Positions 51,378-60,881 are shown, counted from the stretch's first letter. The stretch: DNA of 64,000 nt from Myxococcales bacterium UBA1660 (GCA_002320815.1 DCLA01000072.1:65319-129318); one strand, 5' to 3'. Numbers and translations are program-made. The notes: a model not told the origin generated them from the letters alone.

Positions 51378-52255
51378 GAGATCACCTCGGCCTGACGGAG
51401 GCGCTGCCGGGCGAGGAGCAGGCCGCCCACGGAGACTCCGAGGAGCACCGGGAGGGCGTGCATCCACCCGATGTCGTTCTCGTCGTCGATCTTGAAGAGG
51501 TCGCCGGCGACCTCCTGCAGGAGCGCCGGGATGGACAGGAGGCGCATCCACTCCCAGTCGGCCACCGCGTCCACGATGAGGGCCAGGACGTGGGGGACCA
51601 GGAAGAGCAGGATCCAGGCGGTCATGGTGAGCGCCCGGCTCTTGCTCAGCGACGAGACGCCCACCGACGCCGTGGCGCAGACCCAGGCGGCGAGGGCGGC
51701 CTGGATGAGCATGGGGAGCGCGTAGCCGAGCTGGGTGAGGCGCTCGCCCTCCGGCGAGCTGCCGGTGAGGAAGAGGACCAGCACGAGGCCGGGGATGGCC
51801 AGGAGCGCGAAGACCCAGATGGCCACCGCGGCGATCCGCCCGCCCAGGTACTGGGCCTGGGTCACCGGCTTGGCGAAGTAGAACTGGAAGCTCTTGAACT
51901 GGAAGTCCTCGGCGATGGCGCAGGCGCCCGCGCCCAGGGTCACCAAGGAGACGAAGAGCCAGGTCTGCCAGCGATAGACCGACTCCAGGACGCCGCCGCC
52001 ATCGACGGGGTCGGCCATGCCCGGCTGTTTCGAGTTCAGCCAGTACACGAAGCCCAGGTACCCCAGGGCGATCGCCGTCGGCAGCCAACCGAGGAAGGCG
52101 GCGACCTTGACCAGCCAGCTCGCCCAGGCGCGGCGGAGCGATTGGCGCAGGAGCACCTTGGTGTTGTTGGAGGCGGGGAGACGGTCTCCGACGTAGGGTC
52201 GGTACCCCAGGTCGCGAATCGCGTTGGCCCCCGGCTGCGCTTCCGCTCGAGCCAT
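51374..52255 (-). CDS. ABC transporter permease, first gene of the exporter
   Basis: A 293-residue inner-membrane protein with six helices, for example WLPTAIALGYLGFVYWLNSK and TWLFVSLVTLGAGACAIAED, with FQFKSFQFYFAKPVTQAQYL in the cytoplasmic coupling region of ABC-2 permeases. Start ATG 52255 gives MARAEAQPG; the 12 codons before it are poor. It forms an operon with the ATPase and the second permease, and the TPR gene lies 67 bp upstream on the same strand. Confidence 0.85.
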   Translation of the reverse strand: MARAEAQPGANAIRDLGYRPYVGDRLPASNNTKVLLRQSLRRAWASWLVKVAAFLGWLPTAIALGYLGFVYWLNSKQPGMADPVDGGGVLESVYRWQTWLFVSLVTLGAGACAIAEDFQFKSFQFYFAKPVTQAQYLGGRIAAVAIWVFALLAIPGLVLVLFLTGSSPEGERLTQLGYALPMLIQAALAAWVCATASVGVSSLSKSRALTMTAWILLFLVPHVLALIVDAVADWEWMRLLSIPALLQEVAGDLFKIDDENDIGWMHALPVLLGVSVGGLLLARQRLRQAEVIS

Positions 52256-52322
52256 CGGCGGGACCGTACGGGAGCCCTGGGAAAGCAGCAAGTACGGCGG
52301 AGCGAGGGCCCGCCGAGCCCGG

Positions 52323-54731
52323 TCACTCCGCGGCTCGGCTCGCCTCTTCGCAGCGCTCGATCAGGTTCCCGGCGTCCTCCGCCTGCTCGCCCCGGGGGGC
52401 GGCGTCGACGTAGGAGCGCGCGAGCGCACAGCCCTCCTCGGTGGGCCCGAGGCGCAGCGCGAGGAGCGCCTCGGCCAGCGGTCGGCGAGGCGCGCCGTCG
52501 ATGGCCGCGCGCCAGTGGGGCTCCGGGTCCTGCCGGCTCCGGGTGGCCACCTTGGCCAAGAGGACCTGAGCCTCGGTGTTCCCCGCGTCGGCTTCCAGGG
52601 CCCGCTCGGCGTAGGTCTTCGCCGACGCGAAGCGACCGAGGTTGGCCTCGATCCATCCCCGGACCACCAGGTAGCGGGGCATGTCGCGGGCGGGCGGCTC
52701 GGCGCCCTCGGGGGCGTCCGCCGGGATCGAGGCGTCGGCGGCTTCCCGGAGCGCGTCGGTCGCCCGGTTCATCCGGGCGGCGTAGACCTGCGCGAGGGCC
52801 ATCCCCAGCCAGGCGCGCACGTCGTCGCCGCCGAGCTGGCGGGCGCGGCCGAACATCGCGAAGGCCCGATTGTAGTTCTCCTGCTGCAGGAGGTTCTCGG
52901 CCATGGCGAAGCGGACCTCGGCGTTCCGGCGCAGGCCGCGGAAGCGGGAGAGTCGCGTCAGCTCGCGCATGGCGTCGTCGCCGGCGCCCACGTCGACGAG
53001 GAAGCGGACCCGGGAGCGCGCGGACTCGAGGTCGACCCCGTGGTCGATGGCGTCGAGCTTCTCCCAGGTGGTCGCGGCGTCGTCCAGCGCGTGGGTGGTG
53101 ACCTGGAGCTGAAAGAGACCCCGCAGGGCGGGCAGGAAGCTCTCGTCGATCTCGAGCGCCTTGGTGTAGGCGGCGCTGGCCTCGTCCCAGCGCTCGGCCC
53201 CGCGGGCGGCGTCGCCCAGCTCCGCCTGGAGCTCGGGGTCGGCGTCGTCGCGTTCGACGGCTCGGCGGAGGACGTTCAGCGCCTCTTCCCAGTCCTCGGC
53301 GGCGAGGAGCACGTGGGCCTTGGCGGCCAGGAGGCGGACGTCGTCGGGGCTGTCGGCCAGCGCGGCGTCGACCACGCCCATCGCCTCCTCGCCCTGGTCG
53401 TTGGCCAGCATCGCGTGGGCCACCACGGCCGCCACGTAGGGGTGCGTAGGGTCGGCGGCGAGGGCCAGGCGGGCCTGGGCGAGCGCGGTCTCGTCCTCGC
53501 CCTCGGCGAGCTCCAGGTCGGCTCGGCGGGCCCGCGCGAGCCCGACGTAGGCCTCGTTCTCGGCGGCGGCGTCGTAGCCGGCGCGGGCGGCGTCGGCCTC
53601 GTCCGCGGCCCGGCGGGCGTCACCCACCAGGAGCAGCGCCGCAGGCGACGCGGGCACGCTGCCCATCAGGCGGAGGGCTTCGGCGGCGTCTCCCCGCGCG
53701 AGGGCCAACGATGCCAGCACTCGGCCCCGCTGGGCGGGGTCGGCGACCGGCGTATCGGTGCTCGCGCCCTCGATGGCGGCGGCGGCCTCCCGGGTCGCGC
53801 CGGCGTCGGCCAGGGCTTCGGCCACGGCCCAGCGGATGGCGGGGAGCGCGCCCCCGAGCTCCAGGGCTTCGGTCGCGTGGGTGCGGGTTCCGGCGCGATC
53901 CCCGCGCTCCGCCCTCGAGGCGGCCAGGACGCTCTGTGCCCAGGCCCGCTCGGTGCGGGTGGCGGCGTCGTCGGCGACGACCGCTTCGGCGGCGTCCACG
54001 GCCCCCTCGCGGTGGGCCGCGGCGAGCGCGCGGGCGCGGGCGAGGACGCCGGCGGGCCCCTCGGCGCCCTCGACCGCGCTCAGGGCGCCGTCGATGTCTC
54101 CGGCGCGCAGCAGCGCGACCGCGTGGTGCGCCTGGTGGCGCGGGCCGTCGAGCACCTGGGCGGCGGTCGCCGCCTCGGCGGTGCCGTCCACGCCGTTGGC
54201 GATCTGCGCGAGGCTCTTCGCGTGGGCCGTCTCGGCGGCGAAGTCCCCGGCGCTGATCAGACGGTTGGCGGCCTCGAGGGCGGCGGCGTTCTCCCCCTTG
54301 CTCAGGGCGATGTAGACGCTGGCCTTGAGCTTCTCCGAGGCCGCGTGGGCGTCGTCGTCGGGGACCGCGGCCTGGGCGGCCTCGGCGTCCTCGATCGAGC
54401 CCTCGCCCTCCAGGGCCAGCATGGCCAGGAGGCGCGCGCGCAGGCCGGGGAGCTCCCCCGAGTCCAGGGCGTCGAGGGCGGCGCGGACGTCGGCGGTCCG
54501 GCCGGTGGCGCCGGCGCGCTCGGCGGTGGTCTCCACCGAATGTCGGTGCCAGAAATGACGGACCGCCCAGGCGGTCAACGCGAGCAGGATCAACGCGAAG
54601 ATCGCCAGGAGGATCTTCCGGATCTTCTGGCGTCGTCGCTCCTCCGGCGGCACCAGGACCTGGCTGACGGGATCGAGGCTCGGCGGTCCATCGACCGAGA
54701 AGAGATCGGAGCGCTCGTCAGGCCGGGCCAT
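52323..54731 (-). CDS. TPR-rich membrane-anchored protein
   Basis: An 802-residue protein. After a 38-residue cytoplasmic part (with DERSDLFSVDGPP and basic RRRQKIRK), one transmembrane helix (LAIFALILLALTAWAV) leads to about 740 residues of helical repeats of TPR type, for example LARARRADLELAEGEDETALAQARLALAAD and GRARQLGGDDVRAWLGMALAQVY. It likely gathers protein partners on the outer face of the inner membrane. The downstream ABC exporter may be part of the same operon. No enzymatic domain is seen. Confidence 0.8.
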   Translation of the reverse strand: MARPDERSDLFSVDGPPSLDPVSQVLVPPEERRRQKIRKILLAIFALILLALTAWAVRHFWHRHSVETTAERAGATGRTADVRAALDALDSGELPGLRARLLAMLALEGEGSIEDAEAAQAAVPDDDAHAASEKLKASVYIALSKGENAAALEAANRLISAGDFAAETAHAKSLAQIANGVDGTAEAATAAQVLDGPRHQAHHAVALLRAGDIDGALSAVEGAEGPAGVLARARALAAAHREGAVDAAEAVVADDAATRTERAWAQSVLAASRAERGDRAGTRTHATEALELGGALPAIRWAVAEALADAGATREAAAAIEGASTDTPVADPAQRGRVLASLALARGDAAEALRLMGSVPASPAALLLVGDARRAADEADAARAGYDAAAENEAYVGLARARRADLELAEGEDETALAQARLALAADPTHPYVAAVVAHAMLANDQGEEAMGVVDAALADSPDDVRLLAAKAHVLLAAEDWEEALNVLRRAVERDDADPELQAELGDAARGAERWDEASAAYTKALEIDESFLPALRGLFQLQVTTHALDDAATTWEKLDAIDHGVDLESARSRVRFLVDVGAGDDAMRELTRLSRFRGLRRNAEVRFAMAENLLQQENYNRAFAMFGRARQLGGDDVRAWLGMALAQVYAARMNRATDALREAADASIPADAPEGAEPPARDMPRYLVVRGWIEANLGRFASAKTYAERALEADAGNTEAQVLLAKVATRSRQDPEPHWRAAIDGAPRRPLAEALLALRLGPTEEGCALARSYVDAAPRGEQAEDAGNLIERCEEASRAAE

Positions 54732-54898
54732 ATCCTCGCCGGATCATCGCGGAAAGGCGCCGAAAAGCGCAAGTTCCCCGGCGCCGTGGGCGGAGAAAGC
54801 GTGCGTGCGGACCACGCCCACGGGCTGCGAGAACGTCCACTCTTCGGTCGGGCTCCTCCCACCGAGTCGCTCGGGAAAGCGACTGATTACGGCACCTT

Positions 54899-55549
54899 TC
54901 AGGTCAGGGGCCAGAACACGAAGACCACCAGATTCCACGCGAAATGGGTGGCCATCGGCGCCCAGAGGCTGCCGCGCCAGAGGCGGAGGAGGCCCCAGGC
55001 GACGCCGCAGACCAGCGCCAACACGAAGAGTAGCCAGCTCCCGCTGAGGACCTGGGGGATGGCGTAGAGGAGGGCGGCTCCGAAGAGGGCTCGGGGCGCG
55101 TTGGGGCCCAGGACGTCGATCGCCACGCCACGCCAGACCACCTCTTCGGCCACCACCGCGAGGGCCAGGACCGGGAGGGCGGCCACCGGTCCGGGCGGGT
55201 GCTGGAGGTTGGCGTAGAGGGCGTCCACCTGCGCCTCGGCCCCGGGGAGGAGCCCGAGGGCGAGGGGGACGAGCAGGTGGGTCAGCAGCGCCATCCCCAG
55301 ACCGAGAACGGCGCCCAACGCGAGTTCGGCGGGGATCGCGCGACGTTCCACCCGGAAGGGCGGGAGGGCCCGGAGGACCAGGGCGCTCCCCAGCGCGCAG
55401 ACGGAAGCGATGCCCACCCCGAGCCACACGTTGCCCGTGCGGCGGGTGTAGAGCGCCGCCCCGAACGCCGCGGTGGCGATCGCCAGGGCGAGGATGGACC
55501 GGCTGCGGGCGGTGGGGGTGTCGGCGATGTCGGCGAACAGAGCCCTCAA
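54899..55549 (-). CDS. CPBP family intramembrane metalloprotease
   Basis: A 216-residue multi-pass membrane protein. The TTG start (55549) overlaps the stop of the SDR gene by 4 bp. Motif 1 is EExxxR: VAEEVVWRG with Glu135, Glu136, Arg140; motif 3 is HFAWN with His202 and Asn206. These match the CPBP/Rce1 family, which cleaves or modifies prenylated or bacteriocin-type peptides, or serves as an immunity or maturation factor. No peptide substrate gene is visible close by. Confidence 0.78.
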   Translation of the reverse strand: MRALFADIADTPTARSRSILALAIATAAFGAALYTRRTGNVWLGVGIASVCALGSALVLRALPPFRVERRAIPAELALGAVLGLGMALLTHLLVPLALGLLPGAEAQVDALYANLQHPPGPVAALPVLALAVVAEEVVWRGVAIDVLGPNAPRALFGAALLYAIPQVLSGSWLLFVLALVCGVAWGLLRLWRGSLWAPMATHFAWNLVVFVFWPLT

Positions 55550-56511
55550 GAGCGCGCCTCCGCCCGGCGCTTCATCAGCGCCCGCGCCCGATCGATGGGC
55601 GAGGGGGCCCGCTCCGCCAGCGCGTCGGCGACCACGGTGTCGAAGGCCTGGGGCTCCTCGCCGAGCTCCTCCCAGATGGTGCGATGAGTCGGATCGAGAT
55701 CTTCCACCACGCCTTCGACGAGCTCCTTGGCCATGGAGAGATCCACCCCGGTGACCAGCGCGACCCAGTAGCTGGAGAGTCGGGGGGTGAGGATCGGGAC
55801 CCGGACGGCCGGGAAGCCCGCGCGCTCGAGCTGAGTGGCCACCCGCCGGAGCACCTCCTCGTGGGTCAGTCGCTCGGGGCCGGGCACCTCGAGGATCCGG
55901 CTCTCGCCCGGCGGCAGCTCGGCGGCTCCCACCAAGGCGCGGGCGATGTCCGCCACCCCGACGGGCCACGAGTGGTTCTGGGTCCACGAGGGGAGGACCA
56001 TCGCGGGGAGGCGTCCGGCCAGGTCGTGGACCATGGTCCAGCTCGCGCTGCCCTCGCCGATGATCATCGCGGCGCGGAGCTCGATGGCCTCGACGCTCCC
56101 CTCGCGCAGGATGCGGCCGGTGTTGGCGCGGCTCTGGAGATGCTTCGAGGCGTTCTTCTGCGGCATCACGCCACCCAGGAAGACGATGCGATCGAGGTTG
56201 CTTGCCTCGGCGGCGCGGCGAAACGCCTCGGCACCCTTGCGCTCGCGCTCCGGGTAGTTGCCGCCGCCGCCCATCTCGTGGACCAGGTCGAAGGCCACAT
56301 CGCAGCCGTCCATCGCGTTTCTCAGCGAGGCCTCGTCGGTGATGTTCACTTTCCGCCACTCGATCGAGGGGCTCTTTTTTGCGGCCTTTTTCGGCTTTCG
56401 GGAGCCTCCGACCACGTGGTAGCCGGCCTTCTGGAGTTCGGGGATGAGGTGCTGACCCACGAAGCCGGAGGCGCCGGCGACGAAGGCGGTACGGGAGTCG
56501 GAGTGGCTCAT
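55546..56511 (-). CDS. NAD(P)-binding atypical SDR (NmrA/YcfA-like)
   Basis: A 321-residue Rossmann protein. FVAGASGFVGQHL (residues about 9-21) is the dinucleotide-binding motif, followed by a SWxKVNITDEASLRNAMDGCD pattern and VFLGGVM. The catalytic Tyr-x3-Lys of classical SDRs is missing, so it is an atypical SDR, similar to the NmrA group, perhaps reading NADP state or acting on a quinone. A Lys-rich patch (KPKKAAKKSP) near residue 50 is unusual. ATG 56511 is used; 56526 is a longer option. It overlaps the CPBP gene (TTGA). Confidence 0.78.
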   Translation of the reverse strand: MSHSDSRTAFVAGASGFVGQHLIPELQKAGYHVVGGSRKPKKAAKKSPSIEWRKVNITDEASLRNAMDGCDVAFDLVHEMGGGGNYPERERKGAEAFRRAAEASNLDRIVFLGGVMPQKNASKHLQSRANTGRILREGSVEAIELRAAMIIGEGSASWTMVHDLAGRLPAMVLPSWTQNHSWPVGVADIARALVGAAELPPGESRILEVPGPERLTHEEVLRRVATQLERAGFPAVRVPILTPRLSSYWVALVTGVDLSMAKELVEGVVEDLDPTHRTIWEELGEEPQAFDTVVADALAERAPSPIDRARALMKRRAEARS

Positions 56512-56626
56512 CGGTTGGTCCACCATGCGAAGCCCGTTCCAGGCTGGGCAGCGAACCCGAAGGCGACCGCCTGCGATCCCCGCGACTTGCGCTATCCTCG
56601 GCACGGAGCCCCGAGAGATCGCGCGA

Positions 56627-57547
56627 GTGCCGAAGAAGAAGGATCAGCTGGACGTCACCGCCACCCTGCCGTTGGACGACACCGACTCGCTCCGGCGCCA
56701 GGTGCTCAGCTCGGCGATCGCCGAGGCGCGGCGCCCCATGCTCGTGGTGGTCGTCGGCGCCGACGTGGGCCAGCGGGCGCGCCTGGCGGATGGGTTCACC
56801 ATCGGGCGCATCCCCGGCCAGGACATGATGATCGCCGATCCCCGGGTCTCCTCGCGCCACTGCCGCATCGAGGATCGCGGCGACGACTGGGTGATCGTCG
56901 ACCTGGGATCCACCAACGGGATCCGGGTGAACGGCGAGCGCGTCCAGGAGAAGGCGCTGCAGCCCTTCGACAAGGTGGAGCTCGGCGACACGATGCTCCG
57001 CTTCGAACTCCAGGACGCCGCCGACCGGGCCTACGACGAAGCCGTCGAGCGCCTCCTCCACGTGGATGACCTCACCGGGCTCTACGTGCGCCGGCGTTTC
57101 GACCCCGAGCTGGATCAGATGCTCCGGGACTCACTGGTCGCCGAGATCCCCCTCGGGCTCCTGGTGATGGACCTCGACGGGCTCAAGGCGATCAACGACG
57201 CCAATGGACACCTCTTCGGGGCCTTCGTGATCAGCGAGAGCGGCAAGGTGATCGGCCGGGAGCTGCCCACCGGGGCCATCGCCGCTCGTTTCGGCGGCGA
57301 CGAGTACGTGGCCGCCGCCCCGGGGCTCGATTTGGACGAGACCGCGGAGTTCGCCGAGCGGATCCGCGCGGCCATCGCCGCCCACGAGTTCGTGCGCGAG
57401 GGGGTCACCCTGGAGCCGGGGATCTCCATCGGCGTCGCCGCCGCCCCGGCTCACGGACGCTCCCGCGAGGCGCTCTTCGAGAGCGCCGACGCGGCGCTCT
57501 ACGCGGCCAAGCGGGCCGGGAAGAACACCGTCTGCAAGGCCGGCTGA
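56627..57547 (+). CDS. FHA-GGDEF diguanylate cyclase
   Basis: A 306-residue cytoplasmic signalling protein. Residues about 45-120 are an FHA domain that binds phosphothreonine (FTIGRIPGQDMMIADPRVSSRHCRI, LGSTNGIRVNGERV). Residues 140-300 are a GGDEF domain: VMDLDGLKAINDANGH, the active-site loop RFGGDEY (GGDE[FY] intact), and ISIGVAAAP. It should make c-di-GMP in response to a phosphorylated partner. The GTG start (56627) matches the beginning of conserved sequence; a sequence TTGCGCTATCCTC just upstream looks like a promoter. Confidence 0.85.
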   Translation: MPKKKDQLDVTATLPLDDTDSLRRQVLSSAIAEARRPMLVVVVGADVGQRARLADGFTIGRIPGQDMMIADPRVSSRHCRIEDRGDDWVIVDLGSTNGIRVNGERVQEKALQPFDKVELGDTMLRFELQDAADRAYDEAVERLLHVDDLTGLYVRRRFDPELDQMLRDSLVAEIPLGLLVMDLDGLKAINDANGHLFGAFVISESGKVIGRELPTGAIAARFGGDEYVAAAPGLDLDETAEFAERIRAAIAAHEFVREGVTLEPGISIGVAAAPAHGRSREALFESADAALYAAKRAGKNTVCKAG

Positions 57548-57578
57548 GGCTTCGCTCGATCGGCGCGTAGATCGATTC

Positions 57579-58874
57579 GTGATCCGGTGCGACTCAGGCG
57601 CCGTGCATCGCATCGAGTTCCCCTGGTCGCGCGCCGTCCGCTCCGCCCTCGTCTTGGTCATCGCCCTCGCCGGAAGCGGGGTCCGCGCGGAGAGCCCGGG
57701 GAGCGCCCGGTCCTCGGACGAGCGCGAGGGTCCCCCCGACCTCCCGGGGCGGCCGGTCCTCGCGCCCGCCGAGTCGATCGGTGCGCCGGCTCGCTCCCGC
57801 GAGACCGAGCGCGTCCGGGCGCATCTGCGGGGCGCGCTCGCGTCGCTCCACGCGGCGCCGGTCGAGGGCCCGGCGGGAGCCCGGCGGCGGGAACTGGTCG
57901 CCGCCCTGGAGAGCTACGTCGAGGTCGGTCGCTTCCCGCGCAACCAGCGCTCCCCGCGGCGACTGCCCCGCTTCATCGACGATCGGGGTCACCGCTGCGC
58001 GGTCGCGCACCTGATGATCATCAGCGGACACGGCGCGCTGGCCGCGCGGATCCAGGCGGCTCACGAGTACGACACCATCGACACCATCGCGAGCGGCCCG
58101 CTGGGGCCCGAGGTGGCGGCCTGGGCCACCGCGCACGGGTTCATGTTGGAGGAGCTCGCGCACATCCAACCGGCCTATGGCTTCGAGCCCGTCGAGCGGG
58201 TCGCCCTCACCGAGGACGCGCTCGCTCACTTCGTGCGGCAGGAGGAGCGCGGGTTGAAGCTCTGCCTGCGCCGACAGCTCGGGAACCGGCCCAGCGAGCT
58301 GCGGGTGAGCCTCGCCGTCCGGCGCGCTCCGGGTGTGGGCGAGCCGGACCCGAACGACACCGAGGCCATGCGCGCTCGGGCGGTCCGGGAGCTGACCTTC
58401 GAAGGGACACCGGCCCTCGAGCCGCGGACGGAGCGCTGCATGCGCGAGCGGGTCGAGTACTTCCTCCGGAACGTGGCGCTGCACCATCGGCTCACGGAGC
58501 GCGGCGTGCGGGCCGAGGTCCGCTACGAGGACCTCAACGTCCTGAGCGACGAGCGGGCCCGGGAGCTGCGGGCGAAGCGGGCCGAGATCCGCGCGCTCCT
58601 ACGGGAGCGGCGCGCGGCGGTGGAGCGATGCCATCCCACCCACACGCTCGATCGCGCCCAGCCGGCCGTGTTGCAGCTCTATCTGCTGCGCGACGGTCGG
58701 GTGGTCCTGGAGCGCGTCGACAACGGCCCCGAGGCGAGCTGTGTGGCCGCCGCGCTGGGCCTCATGGACCGCCGCACTCCCCTGGACCGGCACGCGGAGC
58801 CCTTCGAAGCGCGCGTCCGACTCCGGCGAGTCCTCCCCGTCCGTCGTCCGGAGATCCGTCACGAGCCCTTCTGA
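57579..58874 (+). CDS. Secreted protein of unknown function
   Basis: A 431-residue exported protein. GTG 57579 starts a signal peptide (VRSALVLVIALAGSGVRA); another GTG at 57603 is possible. The first half contains PRFIDDRGHRCAVAHLMI and GPEVAAWATAHGFMLEELAHIQPAYG, a recurring pattern among exported proteins of myxobacteria, with invariant-looking Asp-Arg-Gly, Cys and His. The C-terminal half is a separate beta-rich domain with cysteines that probably form disulfides (LCLRRQL, ERCMRER, ERCHPTH, EASCVAAAL). I cannot name the function. Confidence 0.7.
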   Translation: MIRCDSGAVHRIEFPWSRAVRSALVLVIALAGSGVRAESPGSARSSDEREGPPDLPGRPVLAPAESIGAPARSRETERVRAHLRGALASLHAAPVEGPAGARRRELVAALESYVEVGRFPRNQRSPRRLPRFIDDRGHRCAVAHLMIISGHGALAARIQAAHEYDTIDTIASGPLGPEVAAWATAHGFMLEELAHIQPAYGFEPVERVALTEDALAHFVRQEERGLKLCLRRQLGNRPSELRVSLAVRRAPGVGEPDPNDTEAMRARAVRELTFEGTPALEPRTERCMRERVEYFLRNVALHHRLTERGVRAEVRYEDLNVLSDERARELRAKRAEIRALLRERRAAVERCHPTHTLDRAQPAVLQLYLLRDGRVVLERVDNGPEASCVAAALGLMDRRTPLDRHAEPFEARVRLRRVLPVRRPEIRHEPF

Positions 58875-58889
58875 GGTCGGCCGCCGGGG

Positions 58890-59501
58890 TCAGAGCGCCT
58901 GCCAGTTGCGGGTGGTGATCGTCGCCGAGTACCCGAACCACCCGTTGTCGATGGTGATCGTCTCCGGCGGGGCCGCGGTCACCGGCGCGCCGGGCGCGAG
59001 TCCTTCGCCGTAGCGCACGGTGATCGCGCCCTCGGGGCGGCCGTCCAGGCGCTCGTAGCGGCGCTCCACCACCCGCTCGCCGTTCATCTGCTCGGTGACC
59101 CGCTCGCCCTCCATCTCCGCTCCGTCGCCCGGCGCGTCCTTGAACCAGGCGCGGTGGATGTCGTGGAAGATGTACTCCGGCGGGAAGGGGAGCTCCCGGG
59201 GCATGAAGTTCTCGAAGGAGACCTCCGTGCCGCGCTGGGTGAGCACGAAGGCGCGCCCGCCGTGGGGCGCGAGACCGACGAGGATGAGCTCGTCGCCCTG
59301 CTTCTGCAGGACCCCACGGAAGTGCTCTTCGCCCTGGGGGTACCGCATGGTCACGTCCTGCTCCATCGCGAAGTCGGCGCCGAAGCTGGACGGCGTCGCC
59401 AGGACCGTGGGGTAGGGCTCCACCTCGCCGGCGTTCTCGGGCGGCGGGGTCGAGCCGCCGCCACAGGCGGCCAACAGGAGGAGGGCGATCGAGGCGCGCA
59501 T
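58890..59501 (-). CDS. DUF3261-like lipoprotein
   Basis: A 203-residue lipoprotein: MRASIALLLLAACGGG places the lipidated Cys at residue 13. The mature part (YPTVLATPSSFGADFAMEQ, VLQKQGDELILVGLAPHGGRAFVLT, LPFPPEYIFHDIHRAWF) matches DUF3261 lipoproteins, which occur in aryl polyene and related lipid gene clusters. It probably helps to move a lipid to the outer membrane (compare LolA/LolB). It is divergent from the hotdog dehydratase gene with 45 bp between their starts. Confidence 0.75.
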   Translation of the reverse strand: MRASIALLLLAACGGGSTPPPENAGEVEPYPTVLATPSSFGADFAMEQDVTMRYPQGEEHFRGVLQKQGDELILVGLAPHGGRAFVLTQRGTEVSFENFMPRELPFPPEYIFHDIHRAWFKDAPGDGAEMEGERVTEQMNGERVVERRYERLDGRPEGAITVRYGEGLAPGAPVTAAPPETITIDNGWFGYSATITTRNWQAL

Positions 59502-59546
59502 GGTCCAGCCGTAGCCGGCCCGAGCGCCGAGTGCTACACGAGCGCC

Positions 59547-59921
59547 GTGACCAGTCCGGATGGCGAGACCACGCGCGGCGCGCTGCGCGACTTCGACTTC
59601 GACGAGCCGCAGGTCGAGGGCGCCAAGGCCGTCATCGCCTTCGCGGTCCCCGCGGACCTCGCGTACCTGGAGGGCCACTTCCCCGGCGCGCCCATCGTCC
59701 CCGGCGTCGCCCAGGTCGTCGCCCTCGCCGAGCGGCAGGCCCGCCGCGTCTGGCCCGATCTCGGTGCCGCCGCGGGGTTGCGGCGCGTGAAGTTCAAGAA
59801 GGCCCTCTACCCCGGTGACCGCCTCGAGCTCCACCTCGAGCGGAGCGACGACCGCGTGACCTTCACCATCGAGGGCCCCGACGCCGAGCGCTACACCCAA
59901 GGCGCCCTCCTGGTGAAGTAG
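59547..59921 (+). CDS. Hotdog 3-hydroxyacyl-ACP dehydratase-like protein
   Basis: A 124-residue hotdog protein. EGHFPGAPIVPGVAQVVALAE contains the active-site His44 of FabA/FabZ/ApeI-type dehydratases, followed by the strand RVKFKKALYPGDRLELHLE. The length is that of ApeI-like dehydratases of aryl polyene biosynthesis (about 120) and shorter than FabZ. GTG 59547 is the likely start, divergent from the DUF3261 lipoprotein. It most likely dehydrates 3-hydroxyacyl chains during polyene or fatty acid extension. Confidence 0.78.
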   Translation: MTSPDGETTRGALRDFDFDEPQVEGAKAVIAFAVPADLAYLEGHFPGAPIVPGVAQVVALAERQARRVWPDLGAAAGLRRVKFKKALYPGDRLELHLERSDDRVTFTIEGPDAERYTQGALLVK

Positions 59922-60035
59922 GGGACAGGTTCACCCCGAGTTCGCCCCTACGAAATAGGGCGATTCCGATCCAACTCGCCCAAGATTCATTCGTCCCCAA
60001 ACGAGGGTGCCCGTATCCGGCCGGGGCTGCGGACG

Positions 60036-60881
60036 TCAGCGGCTGCTGGGGACGTCTTTGGGAGCGGGGAGGGGTTCCGGCTCGGCGGGGAGGTCCTTGA
60101 TCGCGCGGCCCTCGAGGGACCTGCGGAAGAGCTCCTCGTAGCGGCGCTGGGCCTCGTTGCGGCGCTGGACGCCCTGGTCGCCTTCGGGGCTCGGCTCGAC
60201 CACGTCCACCAGCTCCAGCCGGTAGCGGGCGGTGCCCGACGCGGTCTTCCAAAAGGGCACGCCCTTCATCAGGAAGGGACGGTCCACGTCGATGAAGACC
60301 ATCACCAGCGGGACCTGGGCGCGCTCGGCGAGCTCGAAGGCGCCCCGCTTGAAGCGATGGAGCGACGTGGCCAGCGAGCGGGTGCCCTCCGGGAAGAAGA
60401 CCAGCGGGTGCCCGGCCTTCACGTGCTCGGTCATCCGGTCGAGGATGGCCGCGCCCGGCAGCCCCTCTTCCTCGGGATCCACGTTGGGCAGGTAGTGGGT
60501 GCTCCGCAGGAGCGCGCCCCAGAAGAAGAAGTCGTACCAGCTCTTCTTCACCACGCAGGTCAGCCGCGGGAACCAATGGAGCAGGAAGAGGACGTCGATG
60601 AGCGTCGGATGGTTCGCGACCAGCACGTAGGGGCGGTCCCGGATCGCCTCGGGAACCTCGACGCGCCCATCCAGGCGGATGAGACCCATGAGCCGGGTGC
60701 AGCGGATGAACCAGCCGTAGCCCCAGGCGATGAAGCCCGTGCAGAAGTCGCGGGTCCGCTCGCGGTTCCCGATCGTCAGGAGCCAGACCAGCGGACAGAA
60801 GACGAGCCCCAGCACCAGGCTCCCGCCGAAGAAGATGGCGAAGCAGACGAAGGTGAGGAGGAGTCGGATGGGCCGCAGCAT
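60036..60881 (-). CDS. 1-acyl-glycerol-3-phosphate acyltransferase-like protein
   Basis: A 281-residue membrane acyltransferase. The first 50 residues are hydrophobic (FVCFAIFFGGSLVLGLVFCP). The catalytic NHPTLID (HX4D-type motif) and FPEGTRS motif are present, plus PLVMVFIDVDRP. It transfers an acyl chain from ACP or CoA to an alcohol acceptor. In lipid or polyene clusters this family attaches the finished chain to its head group. Its start overlaps the ketosynthase stop by one base (TGATG). Confidence 0.85.
   Translation of the reverse strand: MLRPIRLLLTFVCFAIFFGGSLVLGLVFCPLVWLLTIGNRERTRDFCTGFIAWGYGWFIRCTRLMGLIRLDGRVEVPEAIRDRPYVLVANHPTLIDVLFLLHWFPRLTCVVKKSWYDFFFWGALLRSTHYLPNVDPEEEGLPGAAILDRMTEHVKAGHPLVFFPEGTRSLATSLHRFKRGAFELAERAQVPLVMVFIDVDRPFLMKGVPFWKTASGTARYRLELVDVVEPSPEGDQGVQRRNEAQRRYEELFRRSLEGRAIKDLPAEPEPLPAPKDVPSSR

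Noticed and set aside
48874..52255. Defence island built on the ABC genes
   Set aside because: The ATPase, permeases and neighbours fit an ordinary ABC-2 exporter; no nuclease, sensor or toxin typical of defence systems is present.
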